A DNA stretch of 64,000 bases. Origin: Mariprofundus erugo. Lineage in GTDB: Bacteria > Pseudomonadota > Zetaproteobacteria > Mariprofundales > Mariprofundaceae. Positions 33,350-41,954 of this stretch are shown here, piece by piece. The notes under the pieces were generated by a model. The model was given only the letters and a program-made list of their open reading frames with translations. It was not told where the DNA came from and did no database searches. The position numbers were made by a program, and so were the translations under genes. The stretch lies in contig NZ_VBRY01000001.1 in the NCBI RefSeq assembly GCF_005818865.1, forward strand, positions 1-64,000, in the 5' to 3' direction. Positions within the stretch are counted from its first letter, which is position 1. Every line of letters begins with the position of its first letter.

Positions 33350-33750
33350 CAGCGACTACCTTCCTTGATGGTATTGGCAAGACCGGTCAGCTTGCCTTTG
33401 AGTAAGCGAATGGTCAGCTCGTGCATCAGCTGGTTTTCACTCATTCTGGCCATCTCTTTTTGTGCATCGACGTTGTTGCCGTCCATGCTGCGCGAGACAT
33501 GGCGATCAGAGAGGCTTTCGGACATGCCGGACGGGGAGGTATCAGCAATGTGCATCGGATTGGTGGTGGCCGGTTTTCCAACGCTTTGCCCTTGCTCCTG
33601 CGCGGCCAGAAAGTCACTGAAACTGCGCCTGTCGGCATGGTAATTCGGGGTGTCTGCATTGGCAATATTGCTGGCCAGAACCCCCTGGGTTTTCTCTCGT
33701 GCAATCAGGGCAGATTCAAGGCGATGAAAATCGGCTCCGAACATATCCAT
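33349..33750 (-). CDS. flgB: flagellar basal-body rod protein FlgB
   Basis: The true start is the ATG at 33750 (MDMFGADF), preceded by AGGAGG at a good distance; the longer open frame up to 34023 is antisense-like to the sigma-54 activator and is not used. The 133-residue protein has the rod signature (LASNIANADTPNYHAD) and the C-terminal helix of FlgB. It is the first structural gene after a sigma-54 promoter in the 3' end of the preceding regulator. Confidence 0.95.
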   Translation of the reverse strand: MDMFGADFHRLESALIAREKTQGVLASNIANADTPNYHADRRSFSDFLAAQEQGQSVGKPATTNPMHIADTSPSGMSESLSDRHVSRSMDGNNVDAQKEMARMSENQLMHELTIRLLKGKLTGLANTIKEGSR

Positions 33751-33797
33751 GATTGCGCCTCCTGCTGTTGTCTGATTTCGACCGTCGGGTCGTAATA

Positions 33798-35162
33798 TCA
33801 GCCAGCAAGCGACATGCCAGATTCGTAGATCTGAAGTTTGTTGCGCAGGGTGCGGATGCTGATGCCGAGAAGCTGGGCTGCCTCCGTGCGGTTGCCTTTT
33901 ACATGGATCAGTGTTTTTTCGATCAGGGCCCGTTCCATATCGCGGATGCTTACTCCCGGCTCGACTCCGGGGCCGCTTTGCTGAATGTCGGCGGTGGCCT
34001 GGGGGGATAGGTTGTCCAGGCACAGGTGCTCCGGCCTGATGGCATCATCCATGGCCATCAGAAAGGCCCGATGCATACAGTTTTCCAGTTCGCGGGCATT
34101 TCCCGGCCACGGGTAGGCTTGCAGTGTGTGGACCGCTTCGGGGCTCAGGACGGGGGCGCCACGGCGATACATTTCGCTGAAATGATTGAGAAAATGGCGA
34201 GCCAGGGGCTGAATGTCACCCGGACGCTTGCGCAGCGGGGGGAGCTGGATGGTGACGACATTCAGGCGGTAATAGAGGTCCTGCCGGAAGACGCCCTCCT
34301 GTACGGCCCGGCTGATATCACGGTTGCTGGTGGCGATGACGCGTACATCGATCTTCACCGGTTTGCGTCCGCCAAGGCGGTCGACTTCACCTTCCTGAAG
34401 TACGCGCAGCAACTTTGCCTGCAGGTGGACCGGCATTTCGGTGATTTCATCGAGTAGCAATGTGCCTTCATGGGCCAGTTCAAATTTTCCCGGTCGGGCT
34501 GTTGTTGCGCCGGTAAATGCACCCTTTTCATGGCCGAACAGTTCGGCCTCAAGTACGCCTTCCGGGATTGCAGCGCAATTGATGGCAATAAAGTTTTCAT
34601 GACTTCTGTTTGAGCAGGCATGTACGTAGCGGGAGAGCCGCTCCTTGCCGGTGCCTGACTCGCCGATGACCAGTACTGAGGCGTTACTCGGTGCAACCAG
34701 TGCCACCCTGTCCAGCAGTCGGCGCGTTTCGATATCTTCGGTGACAAAAATATTTTTTGTATCTTCCGGGGCGGGCTGCTGCGCACTTGCCTGTCTGGCC
34801 AGTTCGCTCTGGTGCCCGCTTTTGCGGATGTATATTTGCAGGACATCGTCCGGTACTGGCAACAGCCGGTAGTCCATCACGCCCATATGCATCAGATCGG
34901 CGGCACGGTCGGCATTGCCGAGGTCAGTCAGCAGGACAATGTTTGCCTGGGGGGCGCCTTCAAACAGCCGGCGGACCATGGCCGGGGAGGTAATGCTGTC
35001 CCATATGAAGATCAGGCTGTCATCGCCATTGACCGGTTGGCGGCTGTCTGTGGACTGCGATTCGATCAGTGTGTCGGGCAGCAGGCGTCCAAGCTGGACG
35101 CGAAGCTCGGCCTCTTCATTTTGAGGAAAGCCGATGAGGATAATCTGTGGTTTGTGATTCAT
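33798..35162 (-). CDS. sigma-54-dependent flagellar regulator with degenerate receiver
   Basis: The 454-residue protein has a receiver-like N-terminus without the phosphorylation set: no acidic pair in IILIGFPQNEE, and LLPVP where KP is expected. The AAA+ domain is complete (Walker A GESGTGKE, GAFTGA loop, LLLDEITEM), and a Fis-type helix-turn-helix ends the protein (EAAQLLGISIRTLRNKL). This is the FleQ/FlrA type of master regulator, which in Pseudomonas also binds c-di-GMP; binding here is not shown. It overlaps the TPR gene by four bases and directly precedes flgB. Confidence 0.88.
   Translation of the reverse strand: MNHKPQIILIGFPQNEEAELRVQLGRLLPDTLIESQSTDSRQPVNGDDSLIFIWDSITSPAMVRRLFEGAPQANIVLLTDLGNADRAADLMHMGVMDYRLLPVPDDVLQIYIRKSGHQSELARQASAQQPAPEDTKNIFVTEDIETRRLLDRVALVAPSNASVLVIGESGTGKERLSRYVHACSNRSHENFIAINCAAIPEGVLEAELFGHEKGAFTGATTARPGKFELAHEGTLLLDEITEMPVHLQAKLLRVLQEGEVDRLGGRKPVKIDVRVIATSNRDISRAVQEGVFRQDLYYRLNVVTIQLPPLRKRPGDIQPLARHFLNHFSEMYRRGAPVLSPEAVHTLQAYPWPGNARELENCMHRAFLMAMDDAIRPEHLCLDNLSPQATADIQQSGPGVEPGVSIRDMERALIEKTLIHVKGNRTEAAQLLGISIRTLRNKLQIYESGMSLAG
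33805..33819 (-). promoter_or_regulatory. sigma-54 promoter for the flgB operon
   Basis: On the minus strand TGGCAT, five bases, then TTGC matches the -24/-12 consensus with exact GG-to-GC spacing. It lies within the last codons of the upstream activator gene, about 55 bases before flgB, so the rod, MS-ring and export genes can be transcribed on their own under sigma-54 control. Confidence 0.7.
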
Positions 35163-37120
35163 GGTTTTTCTCCGAGCAATTTACCTGCCTGCTGGTCTGC
35201 CAGTGCCAGCTTTGCGAGGGTGGCGAAGCGGCCTGCATCTTTGTTATCGATCAGTTCCTGCAGGCGCTGGGTCCCCTGGGCAACCTCGCCCGAGCGCAGC
35301 TGGCATATGGCAAGGTGGTACTGCCATGCTGCATCCCGATGCTCTTCCGCGATGGTCAGGTAGAGGTCGCGGGCTGATGCAAATTCTGTCGCCTGTCGCA
35401 GGGCATCGGCTTGACGGATGATGCCCTGCTGTGTGTCGGCAGCAGGGCTTTTGCTGTACTCCTGCCAGTCACGTGCAGCCCTGTGCCACTCTCCCAGTGC
35501 TTCGGATACTCCTGCACTGGCTTGCCAGAAGGATGCTCTCGATTCCAGCGCGACGTCGTCGGCGCTGATTCCTGCCAGCGTTTGCCTGGCCAGGTCAGGG
35601 TGATGTTGCTCCAGCTGGATGCGAGCCACGATGAGCAGCATTTCCGGGCGATAGATGCTGAATGGATTGCGGTTGAGCCAGCGCATGATCTTTTCGACGC
35701 CGTCATTATCCTGACGGTCCATCCACAGCTTGGCGAGCTCGACCATAATGCGTTGCCCTCGAATGCTGGTGATGTTCAGTTTATACAGCTCCTGCAGCAT
35801 CTCTTCCGCTGTATCGAAAATCATCAGCATGCGCATGGCATGGGCGATGCCCAGGCTTAACTCCTGCTCCTTGCCGGCTTCTGGCTGCAGCTGAGGGTAT
35901 TGTCGCCAGATGGTTACGGCTGCCAGCCACTGTTCATTCTTGAGTATGGTCTCCAGTTTTCTTGCCATCCATTCACTGCCTTCATGGTGCGCTGCTCTGG
36001 CGATAGTCGCGGCTGTCGATGTGGCTGCATGGGCGTAGGCTTCAAGGGCCGGTGCATGCATGGCTTCTGTGCTGCCAGATGGGGCGATGCGCCGCCACAG
36101 GCGGGCGAGGTCCAGCATCGCCTCATCTTCAAGCACTGATAGTTGATTGCTGTCAGCGACTTTTTTCAGGGCAATCATGACCGGTACAAGTTTATCCCGG
36201 TCATGCTCATTGCGGTTTTCCAGCATCAGCTTGCGCATGAAAGCCTTGAGTCCGATGACCGTTTCCGCCTGCGTATCGGCCAGAATCCCGTACTCCATCA
36301 GTGCGGTCGGAATGGTTTTTTCCTGACTGCTCAGAATATCTGCGCGGATCAGTCGTACGCCGCCAGCAAGGTCGTTGGTGATATATTGGCGGATAAATGC
36401 ATCCGCAAGCTTGAGCGTTTTGGCAAAATCCTGTTGGTCATAGAGCAGGTGAATATAGGTGGAAAACAGCTTCGGTTCGTCGGTAATGACGTCGGGCCAG
36501 TTGCTGTAGATGCTGTTGAGGGTCTGGAGGGCAGGGGCGTTGCGCGCCTCCCCCTGATCAACGACAGCCATCCATGCCATGCCGACCGCCTGTTCCCTGC
36601 TTTTGTTGTTCACCTGCAATCCATATTGCAACAGGTCACTGCGGGCATAGGCAAACAGCCGCTGTTTGATGTGAATTCTGGCCATCATCAGCCATACGCG
36701 CTGCAGGCTTGCCGGTTGCTGGTCCATGGCAATGATTTCACGGCCGGCGACCATGGCCTGTTTTTCATCCCCGGCCTGCCACCACAGCCAGGCACGTTGC
36801 CATCTGTAGTGTGCTGCATGCGGGTGGTCGGGGAACTCCTGCAGAAGAGCTTCAATGGCATGGGTTGCCGGTTTGATATCTTCAAAGTGTTGATGGGTTG
36901 TGCGCAGTATCTCCGCATCCGCAATCAGGGATAACAGGTCGCTTCGCTCATCACGGCTCAGGTCTGGTTTTTTCAGCAGCTTTTCAGCGGAGCTGATGGC
37001 CTGCTCGGGATTGCCGTTGCCGAAAAAAATGCGGGCAGCCTGCACGCGGTCGCCAGCTGCCAGGGCAGACTGGGCTAGCAGTGGCAGAAGAATGGCGGTG
37101 ACAAGTAATAAGCGGCGCAT
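35159..37120 (-). CDS. periplasmic TPR-repeat protein linked to flagellar regulators
   Basis: The 653-residue product has a clean signal peptide (MRRLLLVTAILLPLLAQSALA, cut after about residue 21) followed by TPR-like helical repeats almost throughout. There are no membrane helices and no catalytic motif, so it is probably a periplasmic scaffold. It lies between two sigma-54 activators and shares a four-base overlap with the second, so it is surely part of the flagellar unit. It could aid motor or stator assembly in the periplasm, but this is inference from context only. Confidence 0.75.
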   Translation of the reverse strand: MRRLLLVTAILLPLLAQSALAAGDRVQAARIFFGNGNPEQAISSAEKLLKKPDLSRDERSDLLSLIADAEILRTTHQHFEDIKPATHAIEALLQEFPDHPHAAHYRWQRAWLWWQAGDEKQAMVAGREIIAMDQQPASLQRVWLMMARIHIKQRLFAYARSDLLQYGLQVNNKSREQAVGMAWMAVVDQGEARNAPALQTLNSIYSNWPDVITDEPKLFSTYIHLLYDQQDFAKTLKLADAFIRQYITNDLAGGVRLIRADILSSQEKTIPTALMEYGILADTQAETVIGLKAFMRKLMLENRNEHDRDKLVPVMIALKKVADSNQLSVLEDEAMLDLARLWRRIAPSGSTEAMHAPALEAYAHAATSTAATIARAAHHEGSEWMARKLETILKNEQWLAAVTIWRQYPQLQPEAGKEQELSLGIAHAMRMLMIFDTAEEMLQELYKLNITSIRGQRIMVELAKLWMDRQDNDGVEKIMRWLNRNPFSIYRPEMLLIVARIQLEQHHPDLARQTLAGISADDVALESRASFWQASAGVSEALGEWHRAARDWQEYSKSPAADTQQGIIRQADALRQATEFASARDLYLTIAEEHRDAAWQYHLAICQLRSGEVAQGTQRLQELIDNKDAGRFATLAKLALADQQAGKLLGEKP

Positions 37121-37206
37121 GGGCTGGCAACCGCAAGATTCATGCCGAAGTGGCCGGTCTCTTTTTTCGGCTTCCCGGAGGAAAGGCGACTGGCCGTTGC
37201 GGCCGC

Positions 37207-38598
37207 TTACTCTGTGGGTTGCAGTCCTTTTTTCTTGATCTTTTCAACCAGAGTGGTGCGATTCATCGCCAAAAAATTGGCGGCCTGATTTTTGTTCCAG
37301 TTGAATCGCTGCAGGGCGGAAAGGATCAGGTGGCTTTCAAACTCATCGACGGTTGATTTCAGGTCAATGCCTTCAGCGTTGTCCATGTCCATCTGGAAGC
37401 TCTGCAGAACTCTGTCCTTGTCGCTGATCATGCGTGATGGCAGATCCTCAAGCTCGATGATGCCGACGCGTTTCAGGGTGGTGACACGCTCAATCAGGTT
37501 TTGCAGTTCGCGGACATTGCCCGGCCACTGATAATTGAGCATGGTGCGTTTCACTTCCTCGGACATGCCGGTAATGCTGGCTCCCTTCTCTTCGTTAAAG
37601 CGGGAGAGGAAATGATTGGTGAGCAGCAATACGTCTTCGCCACGATTGCGCAGCGGCGGCAGCATCAGCGGAATGACATTGAGACGATAGTACAGGTCTT
37701 CACGGAAGCGGCCGGCGGCAATTTCCTCTTCGAGATCACGGTGGGTGGCAGCGATGACGCGAACATCAACATGGATGCTCTGCTGGCTGCCGACAGGCTC
37801 AAAGCAGCGCTCCTGCAGCACACGCAGCAGTTTTACCTGTAACTTGGCACTCATGTCGCCGATTTCATCGAGGAAGATCGTGCCGCCATTGGCGATTTCA
37901 AAGCGTCCGGGGCGAGCCCTGACAGCGCCGGTAAATGCGCCTTTGACATGGCCGAACAGTTCCGATTCCAGCAGCTCCTCAGGGATGGCGCCGCAGTTGA
38001 TGGATACCATCGGTTTGCTCGAGCGGGTGCCTGATTTATGCAGTGATTTTGCCAGTACTTCCTTGCCGCAGCCCGACTCTCCGGTGATGAGCACGGTGCT
38101 GTCGGAATTGGCCAGAAGGCGGATGGTGTTGCCGAGTTTTTGAATGGCATCACACTGGCCGATCAGACCGGTGATGCGATCCTGATTGCGCACCTGCTCA
38201 AGCAGGGTCTTGTTATCATTTTTCAACTGGCGGTTTTTCAGCAGCTCGCTGATGCGAATCAGCAGCTCATCGATATCGAACGGCTTCTTCAGAAAATCAT
38301 TGGCTCCCAGTCGGATGGCATCCACTGCCGTGTCCACCTCCGCATAGCCGGTCATGATAATGATGCCCATGTCGGGGTCGCTTTGACGGAATTCGCGCAA
38401 CAGCTCGATGCCGTTGCCGTCAGGAAGGCGGACATCAAGGATGGTCAGGTCAAACTTGCCTGTTGCCATGGATTCGCGGGCGCGAGTGGCATTGGCAGCC
38501 GGTGTTACGTGGAATCCAGCTGTTTCCAGCGCTTCCTGAAGAATCAGCCGGAAGTCTTCGTTGTCTTCCACCAGCAGTATAAAAGCAGACTGTTTCAC
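37207..38598 (-). CDS. flrC: sigma-54-dependent response regulator, FlrC/FleR-like
   Basis: I start at the GTG at 38598 (VKQSAFILLVEDNE), preceded by AGGGAGAG; the longer frame to 38679 lacks support. The 463-residue protein has a full receiver (acidic pair in LVEDNEDF, Asp in LTILDVRLPDG, Lys in FLKKPFD). A sigma-54 AAA+ domain follows (GESGCGKE, GAFTGA, IFLDEIGDM), then a Fis-type helix-turn-helix (NQAANFLAMNRTTLVEKI). It is the likely phosphorylated activator of middle flagellar promoters. No FlrB-like kinase is adjacent. It heads the long minus-strand block. Confidence 0.88.
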   Translation of the reverse strand: MKQSAFILLVEDNEDFRLILQEALETAGFHVTPAANATRARESMATGKFDLTILDVRLPDGNGIELLREFRQSDPDMGIIIMTGYAEVDTAVDAIRLGANDFLKKPFDIDELLIRISELLKNRQLKNDNKTLLEQVRNQDRITGLIGQCDAIQKLGNTIRLLANSDSTVLITGESGCGKEVLAKSLHKSGTRSSKPMVSINCGAIPEELLESELFGHVKGAFTGAVRARPGRFEIANGGTIFLDEIGDMSAKLQVKLLRVLQERCFEPVGSQQSIHVDVRVIAATHRDLEEEIAAGRFREDLYYRLNVIPLMLPPLRNRGEDVLLLTNHFLSRFNEEKGASITGMSEEVKRTMLNYQWPGNVRELQNLIERVTTLKRVGIIELEDLPSRMISDKDRVLQSFQMDMDNAEGIDLKSTVDEFESHLILSALQRFNWNKNQAANFLAMNRTTLVEKIKKKGLQPTE

Positions 38599-38816
38599 TG
38601 TCCGATCTCTCCCTGTATGTGCACCATTAACACCATCCAAGTCAAAATAATGACGCCGTGATTTTGAAATAGCAAGCATTTGTCGCTTCTGCTATCGTTT
38701 GCTGGTGTCAGAGGTGTGTCCCGGATGATGGATCCGGATGGATTTCTGACATGTGAGGTCAGGTATCCGGTGTGAGTCCGGTCAGGTTCAGGGCTGTTGC
38801 AGGGCGATAAATAAAT

Positions 38817-38843
38817 TAAAGTTGGTCTTTGCTCATCCGATAG
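38817..38843 (+). promoter_or_regulatory. sigma-28 (FliA) promoter
   Basis: TAAAGTTG (38817-38824), an exact 11-base spacer, then TCCGATAG (38836-38843) is close to the FliA consensus TAAAGTTT-N11-GCCGATAA. It stands about 50 bases before the small gene at 38899 and drives the plus-strand c-di-GMP operon. The rest of the 300-base gap between the divergent genes contains no gene. Confidence 0.8.
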
Positions 38844-38898
38844 ATCCAGCTGTAAGCTCCGTAAAATGAATGGCCGCTTGGCTCAGGAGGTGATCAAA

Positions 38899-39162
38899 AT
38901 GGCAATCAGTGTGCAACCTGTCGATGGACTGATTTACCGACTGCTGCAGCAAAACAGCAAGGCTCCCTCCGCCGGCGATCGTCAGCAAGGAGCAGCTCCG
39001 GGCGGGAGCGGTGATCATGTGAATATCTCTTCCCAGGCCCGCGATCAGCAGCCGATGCACTCGGTTGAGTCCCAGCTGCATACCCGCAATGGTGTCAGTG
39101 AACGCAATTTGGAATCACACTTGCTTAACCTCTACAGATTGAATGATACATCTGGAGGCTGA
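38899..39162 (+). CDS. small motility-linked protein, possibly FlgM-like
   Basis: The start is the ATG at 38899, six bases after a textbook AGGAGGTGATC. The 87-residue product is hydrophilic, with a Gly/Ser/Pro-rich middle and the segment VNISSQARDQ, which recalls the conserved centre of the anti-sigma-28 factor FlgM (VTLSDAQAKL). The C-terminal helix (ERNLESHLLNLYRL) is weakly similar at best. First place behind a sigma-28 promoter would suit FlgM or another late flagellar protein. I cannot settle which. Confidence 0.6.
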   Translation: MAISVQPVDGLIYRLLQQNSKAPSAGDRQQGAAPGGSGDHVNISSQARDQQPMHSVESQLHTRNGVSERNLESHLLNLYRLNDTSGG

Positions 39163-39164
39163 AT

Positions 39165-39653
39165 GTGGATCGGAGCCGATTGCTGCTGGCGGAGGATGAT
39201 GAGGCACTGGCATTTCTGCTGGAGGAATACCTTGTCGAAGCCGGTTATGATGTAACTGTATTCCGCCGTGGCGATGACGCTCTGGCAGCGCTGAAAAGCG
39301 AACATTTTGACCTGGTATTGACCGATATTGTCATGCCGGGTGCTGACGGTCTCTCCCTGCTTGCCCATGTTCGCGAGCAGGAGGGTGATACGCTGGTGAT
39401 CCTTATGACCGGTTACTCCGGTATTGAGAATGCCCTGCATGCGGTTGAGCAGGGTGCCTATGATTTCGTCAGTAAACCGTTTCAGTTGCCTGAAATTCGT
39501 GTTCGCCTGGATAATGCGGCGAGATATCAGCAGTTGCTGAGGCGCTGGCTGGAGGCTACCGGTGGTGCTTTGGTGACGATCGATACCCAGCGCAGCGCCG
39601 GTATGGCCGCTGTTCGTGCCTATGGTCGCCAGCTTGGCGGGGGGCGGTCGTGA
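39165..39653 (+). CDS. single-domain response regulator
   Basis: It starts at a GTG (39165) two bases after the preceding stop, with GGAGG just upstream. The 162-residue protein is a complete receiver (acidic pair in LLAEDDEAL, Asp in LVLTDIVMPG, Thr in LMTGYS, Lys in FVSKPFQLP) with a 40-residue Arg/Gly-rich tail and no output domain. It probably relays phosphate to partner proteins, such as the receiver-containing phosphodiesterase encoded next, to which it is coupled by a GTGA overlap. Confidence 0.88.
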   Translation: MDRSRLLLAEDDEALAFLLEEYLVEAGYDVTVFRRGDDALAALKSEHFDLVLTDIVMPGADGLSLLAHVREQEGDTLVILMTGYSGIENALHAVEQGAYDFVSKPFQLPEIRVRLDNAARYQQLLRRWLEATGGALVTIDTQRSAGMAAVRAYGRQLGGGRS

Positions 39654-41239
39654 CGTTGAAAATTCTGATTGTTGAAGATCAGCCTGCTGTGCGCGAGGTG
39701 GTGGCTGAAATTGCCGGTGAGTTGTCCGGTGATGTTGAGGTGACTCAGGTTGGCAGCCTTGAAGAGGCAAGGTCAGCGCTGTGCTCTCAGGCCTGGAGTG
39801 GCGTGATTACCGATATGAGCCTTGGCGATGGTAATGCGCTGGAGATGATGGCGGCTCTCAAACAAGAGGGCGTCGTGCTGCCACCCACCATATTGATGAG
39901 TGGTTTTCTTACCTCGGCCCGTATGGAACAGGCTGTGGATCTTGGTATTGAGCATGTGCTGCCCAAGCCGTTTGCCCCGGATGTGTTGCTCAGTTGTCTG
40001 AATACGATGCTCAGTGCTTCCGTGCCGGATATATCTGACGGGAAGCTGGCTCACCGTGCCGCCCGCTCATCGGATCGGCTATTGCCCGAGATGTTTGAGA
40101 TGGATCGGCGACTTGGGCTGGTGTATCGCATGTTTGATGAGATGCCTGCCCGGCAGGATGTCTCCGAGGTGTGCGCCAGTGCATTGAATCTGGCGATGGA
40201 AGTTGTACATGCGGATGGTGGCTACCTGGCCCTGTTTGAGCGGCAGCAGCATCAGCTGGTGCAGGTGGCAACAGAAGGGATGGGGAGTCTGCCCCGGACC
40301 TGTCATCTTGACGAAACCATCTTTCATGCGCTGATCAGTGGTGATGAGGAGCTGATCCAGTCGGCTTCGATGCGTGCCGATCTGCGCACCTGCTGGCCGG
40401 GGATGCGTGAAGGGCGTTTTGTTGCTGTGCCGGTGCGCTTGCAGGGTGTTTCTATGGGGGTGTTGTGCCTGCTGCATCCGGCCGAGGTGCCTCTGAAAGG
40501 GGAGACGCGGCAGATGCTCGGGCTGTTGGTCAAGAAGCTCGATACGCTGCTTGATAACCGGGCCGTACATGCGGCACTTGCTGCCAATATGCGTGAAACC
40601 CTGATTGCGCTTGTGCGCACGCTCGAGGCGCGAGACCGGTACACGCGTGATCACTCCGCTCGCGTTGGCGGTCTTGCTGCCATTCTGGCGCGGGACCTGG
40701 GGCTGGATGATGACCATATTGATCTGATTCGCACCGGAGGGCTGTTGCATGATATCGGCAAGTGCGGCGTGCCTGATGCCGTGTTGCTCAAGCCTGGTCG
40801 ATATACCGACCAGGAGTTTGCCATTATGAAGGCACATCCGGCGATCGGTGACAATATTCTGGCCAATATGGATACGATGGTGCGCGAACGATTGATGTTG
40901 CGTCATCATCATGAACGCTATGATGGCTACGGCTATCCTGATCGCCTTGCCGGTGAAGGGATTCCATTTGATGCGCGCATTGTCTGTGTGGCAGATGCGA
41001 TCGATGCGATGACGACTCACCGGGTTTACCGTATGGCGCAGCCGCTTTCTTTTTGTGTGGATCAGCTGAAGGCTGGTTCTGGCACGCAATTTGATCCGCA
41101 GGTTGTGGAGGTGGCCATTGCCGCGATTGAGCGCGGGGTGGTTCGGACACAGGCTGAGGCGCTCCTTCAGCAGGGGGATAGTGTGATGCCTTTGTCGGCT
41201 CTGATATCAGTAAAAACAGAGGTGCGTAAATATGCCTGA
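39650..41239 (+). CDS. receiver-GAF-HD-GYP c-di-GMP phosphodiesterase
   Basis: The 529-residue protein starts with a receiver (ILIVEDQ, VITDMSLGDG, PKPFAP), followed by a GAF-like domain (about 165-310) and an HD-GYP domain (about 325-490). The HD-GYP residues are intact (LLHDIGKCGVPD, HHHERYDGYGYP, VCVADAIDAM), so active hydrolysis of c-di-GMP is expected. It is the main catalytic gene of the sigma-28 operon, so c-di-GMP should be lowered when flagella are completed. It overlaps the PilZ-like gene by eight bases. Confidence 0.92.
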   Translation: MTLKILIVEDQPAVREVVAEIAGELSGDVEVTQVGSLEEARSALCSQAWSGVITDMSLGDGNALEMMAALKQEGVVLPPTILMSGFLTSARMEQAVDLGIEHVLPKPFAPDVLLSCLNTMLSASVPDISDGKLAHRAARSSDRLLPEMFEMDRRLGLVYRMFDEMPARQDVSEVCASALNLAMEVVHADGGYLALFERQQHQLVQVATEGMGSLPRTCHLDETIFHALISGDEELIQSASMRADLRTCWPGMREGRFVAVPVRLQGVSMGVLCLLHPAEVPLKGETRQMLGLLVKKLDTLLDNRAVHAALAANMRETLIALVRTLEARDRYTRDHSARVGGLAAILARDLGLDDDHIDLIRTGGLLHDIGKCGVPDAVLLKPGRYTDQEFAIMKAHPAIGDNILANMDTMVRERLMLRHHHERYDGYGYPDRLAGEGIPFDARIVCVADAIDAMTTHRVYRMAQPLSFCVDQLKAGSGTQFDPQVVEVAIAAIERGVVRTQAEALLQQGDSVMPLSALISVKTEVRKYA

Positions 41240-41810
41240 TGCAAATCGAGATAATGGACGACAGGATTTCCGAATTGACGACATGATTCCGGTCAGTGAC
41301 GAGAAGCTGACGCAGAGGCAGTTTGATCTCTACAAGACCAAGGTGGGAGTGCGTTCGCGGCAGAACAGTATGTTGCAGCAGATGGTCGGCAAGGATGTGT
41401 TTGCAGGCCAGGATCACCTGGGTATGAATCCGGATGTGGCGGTGGTGCTGGAGTCGCTGGATGCCAAGCTCAACTATCTGATTGGTGTGAATATGCTTAA
41501 TGATGCCAGCCATTCCGATATGCAGGAGCGTCCGGTTAACCTCAGTGTGACCGGTATCAGTTTTGTTTCCGATGAATCATATGAGGTGGGTGATTTTGTG
41601 AAGGTGAACCTGATGCTTCCCTCCTTCCCGCCCTCCATTATGGACCTTGTCGGCACGATTGTGCGGGCGACAAAGATGAAGGATGGCCGTACCCGCATCG
41701 GCACCCGCTTCTATTATCGCTGCGATGATGAAGAGGATACAGTGGCGAAGTATGTCTACCGCCGGCATCGTGAGGCGATTCGTGCAGAAAACAGGAATGC
41801 CGGATTGTAA
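41232..41810 (+). CDS. PilZ-like protein
   Basis: The 192-residue protein has an N-terminal helical part and a C-terminal half that reads as a PilZ beta-barrel (NLSVTGISFVSDE, later GDFVKVNLMLP and RIGTRFYY). The usual RxxxR motif at the barrel entrance is not clear, so c-di-GMP binding is uncertain. Overlap with the HD-GYP gene and position at the end of a sigma-28 operon suggest a motility read-out, comparable in role to YcgR, but this is inferred. A terminator follows directly. Confidence 0.7.
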   Translation: MPDANRDNGRQDFRIDDMIPVSDEKLTQRQFDLYKTKVGVRSRQNSMLQQMVGKDVFAGQDHLGMNPDVAVVLESLDAKLNYLIGVNMLNDASHSDMQERPVNLSVTGISFVSDESYEVGDFVKVNLMLPSFPPSIMDLVGTIVRATKMKDGRTRIGTRFYYRCDDEEDTVAKYVYRRHREAIRAENRNAGL

Positions 41811-41814
41811 ATAA

Positions 41815-41840
41815 GGGGGAGGTTTTGCCCTCCCTTTCTC
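41815..41840 (+). terminator. terminator of the sigma-28 operon
   Basis: A GGGAGG arm pairs with CCCTCC around a short T-rich loop and is followed by CTTTCTCTTG, just after the PilZ-like gene. Confidence 0.75.
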
Positions 41841-41954
41841 TTGTGGTTCATGGTGACCGTGCAGTCACTGTTCGCTGACCTGCCTGTGGTTTAAGTTGCA
41901 GAGCGCTTGTTGTCTGACTGTTGAATTTCTCTCGCCATCAATTTTTGCTCCGCT

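Noticed and set aside
33751-34023. Long N-terminal extension of FlgB
   Set aside because: The extension is antisense to the end of the sigma-54 activator and has an odd composition; the ATG at 33750 has a strong ribosome site.
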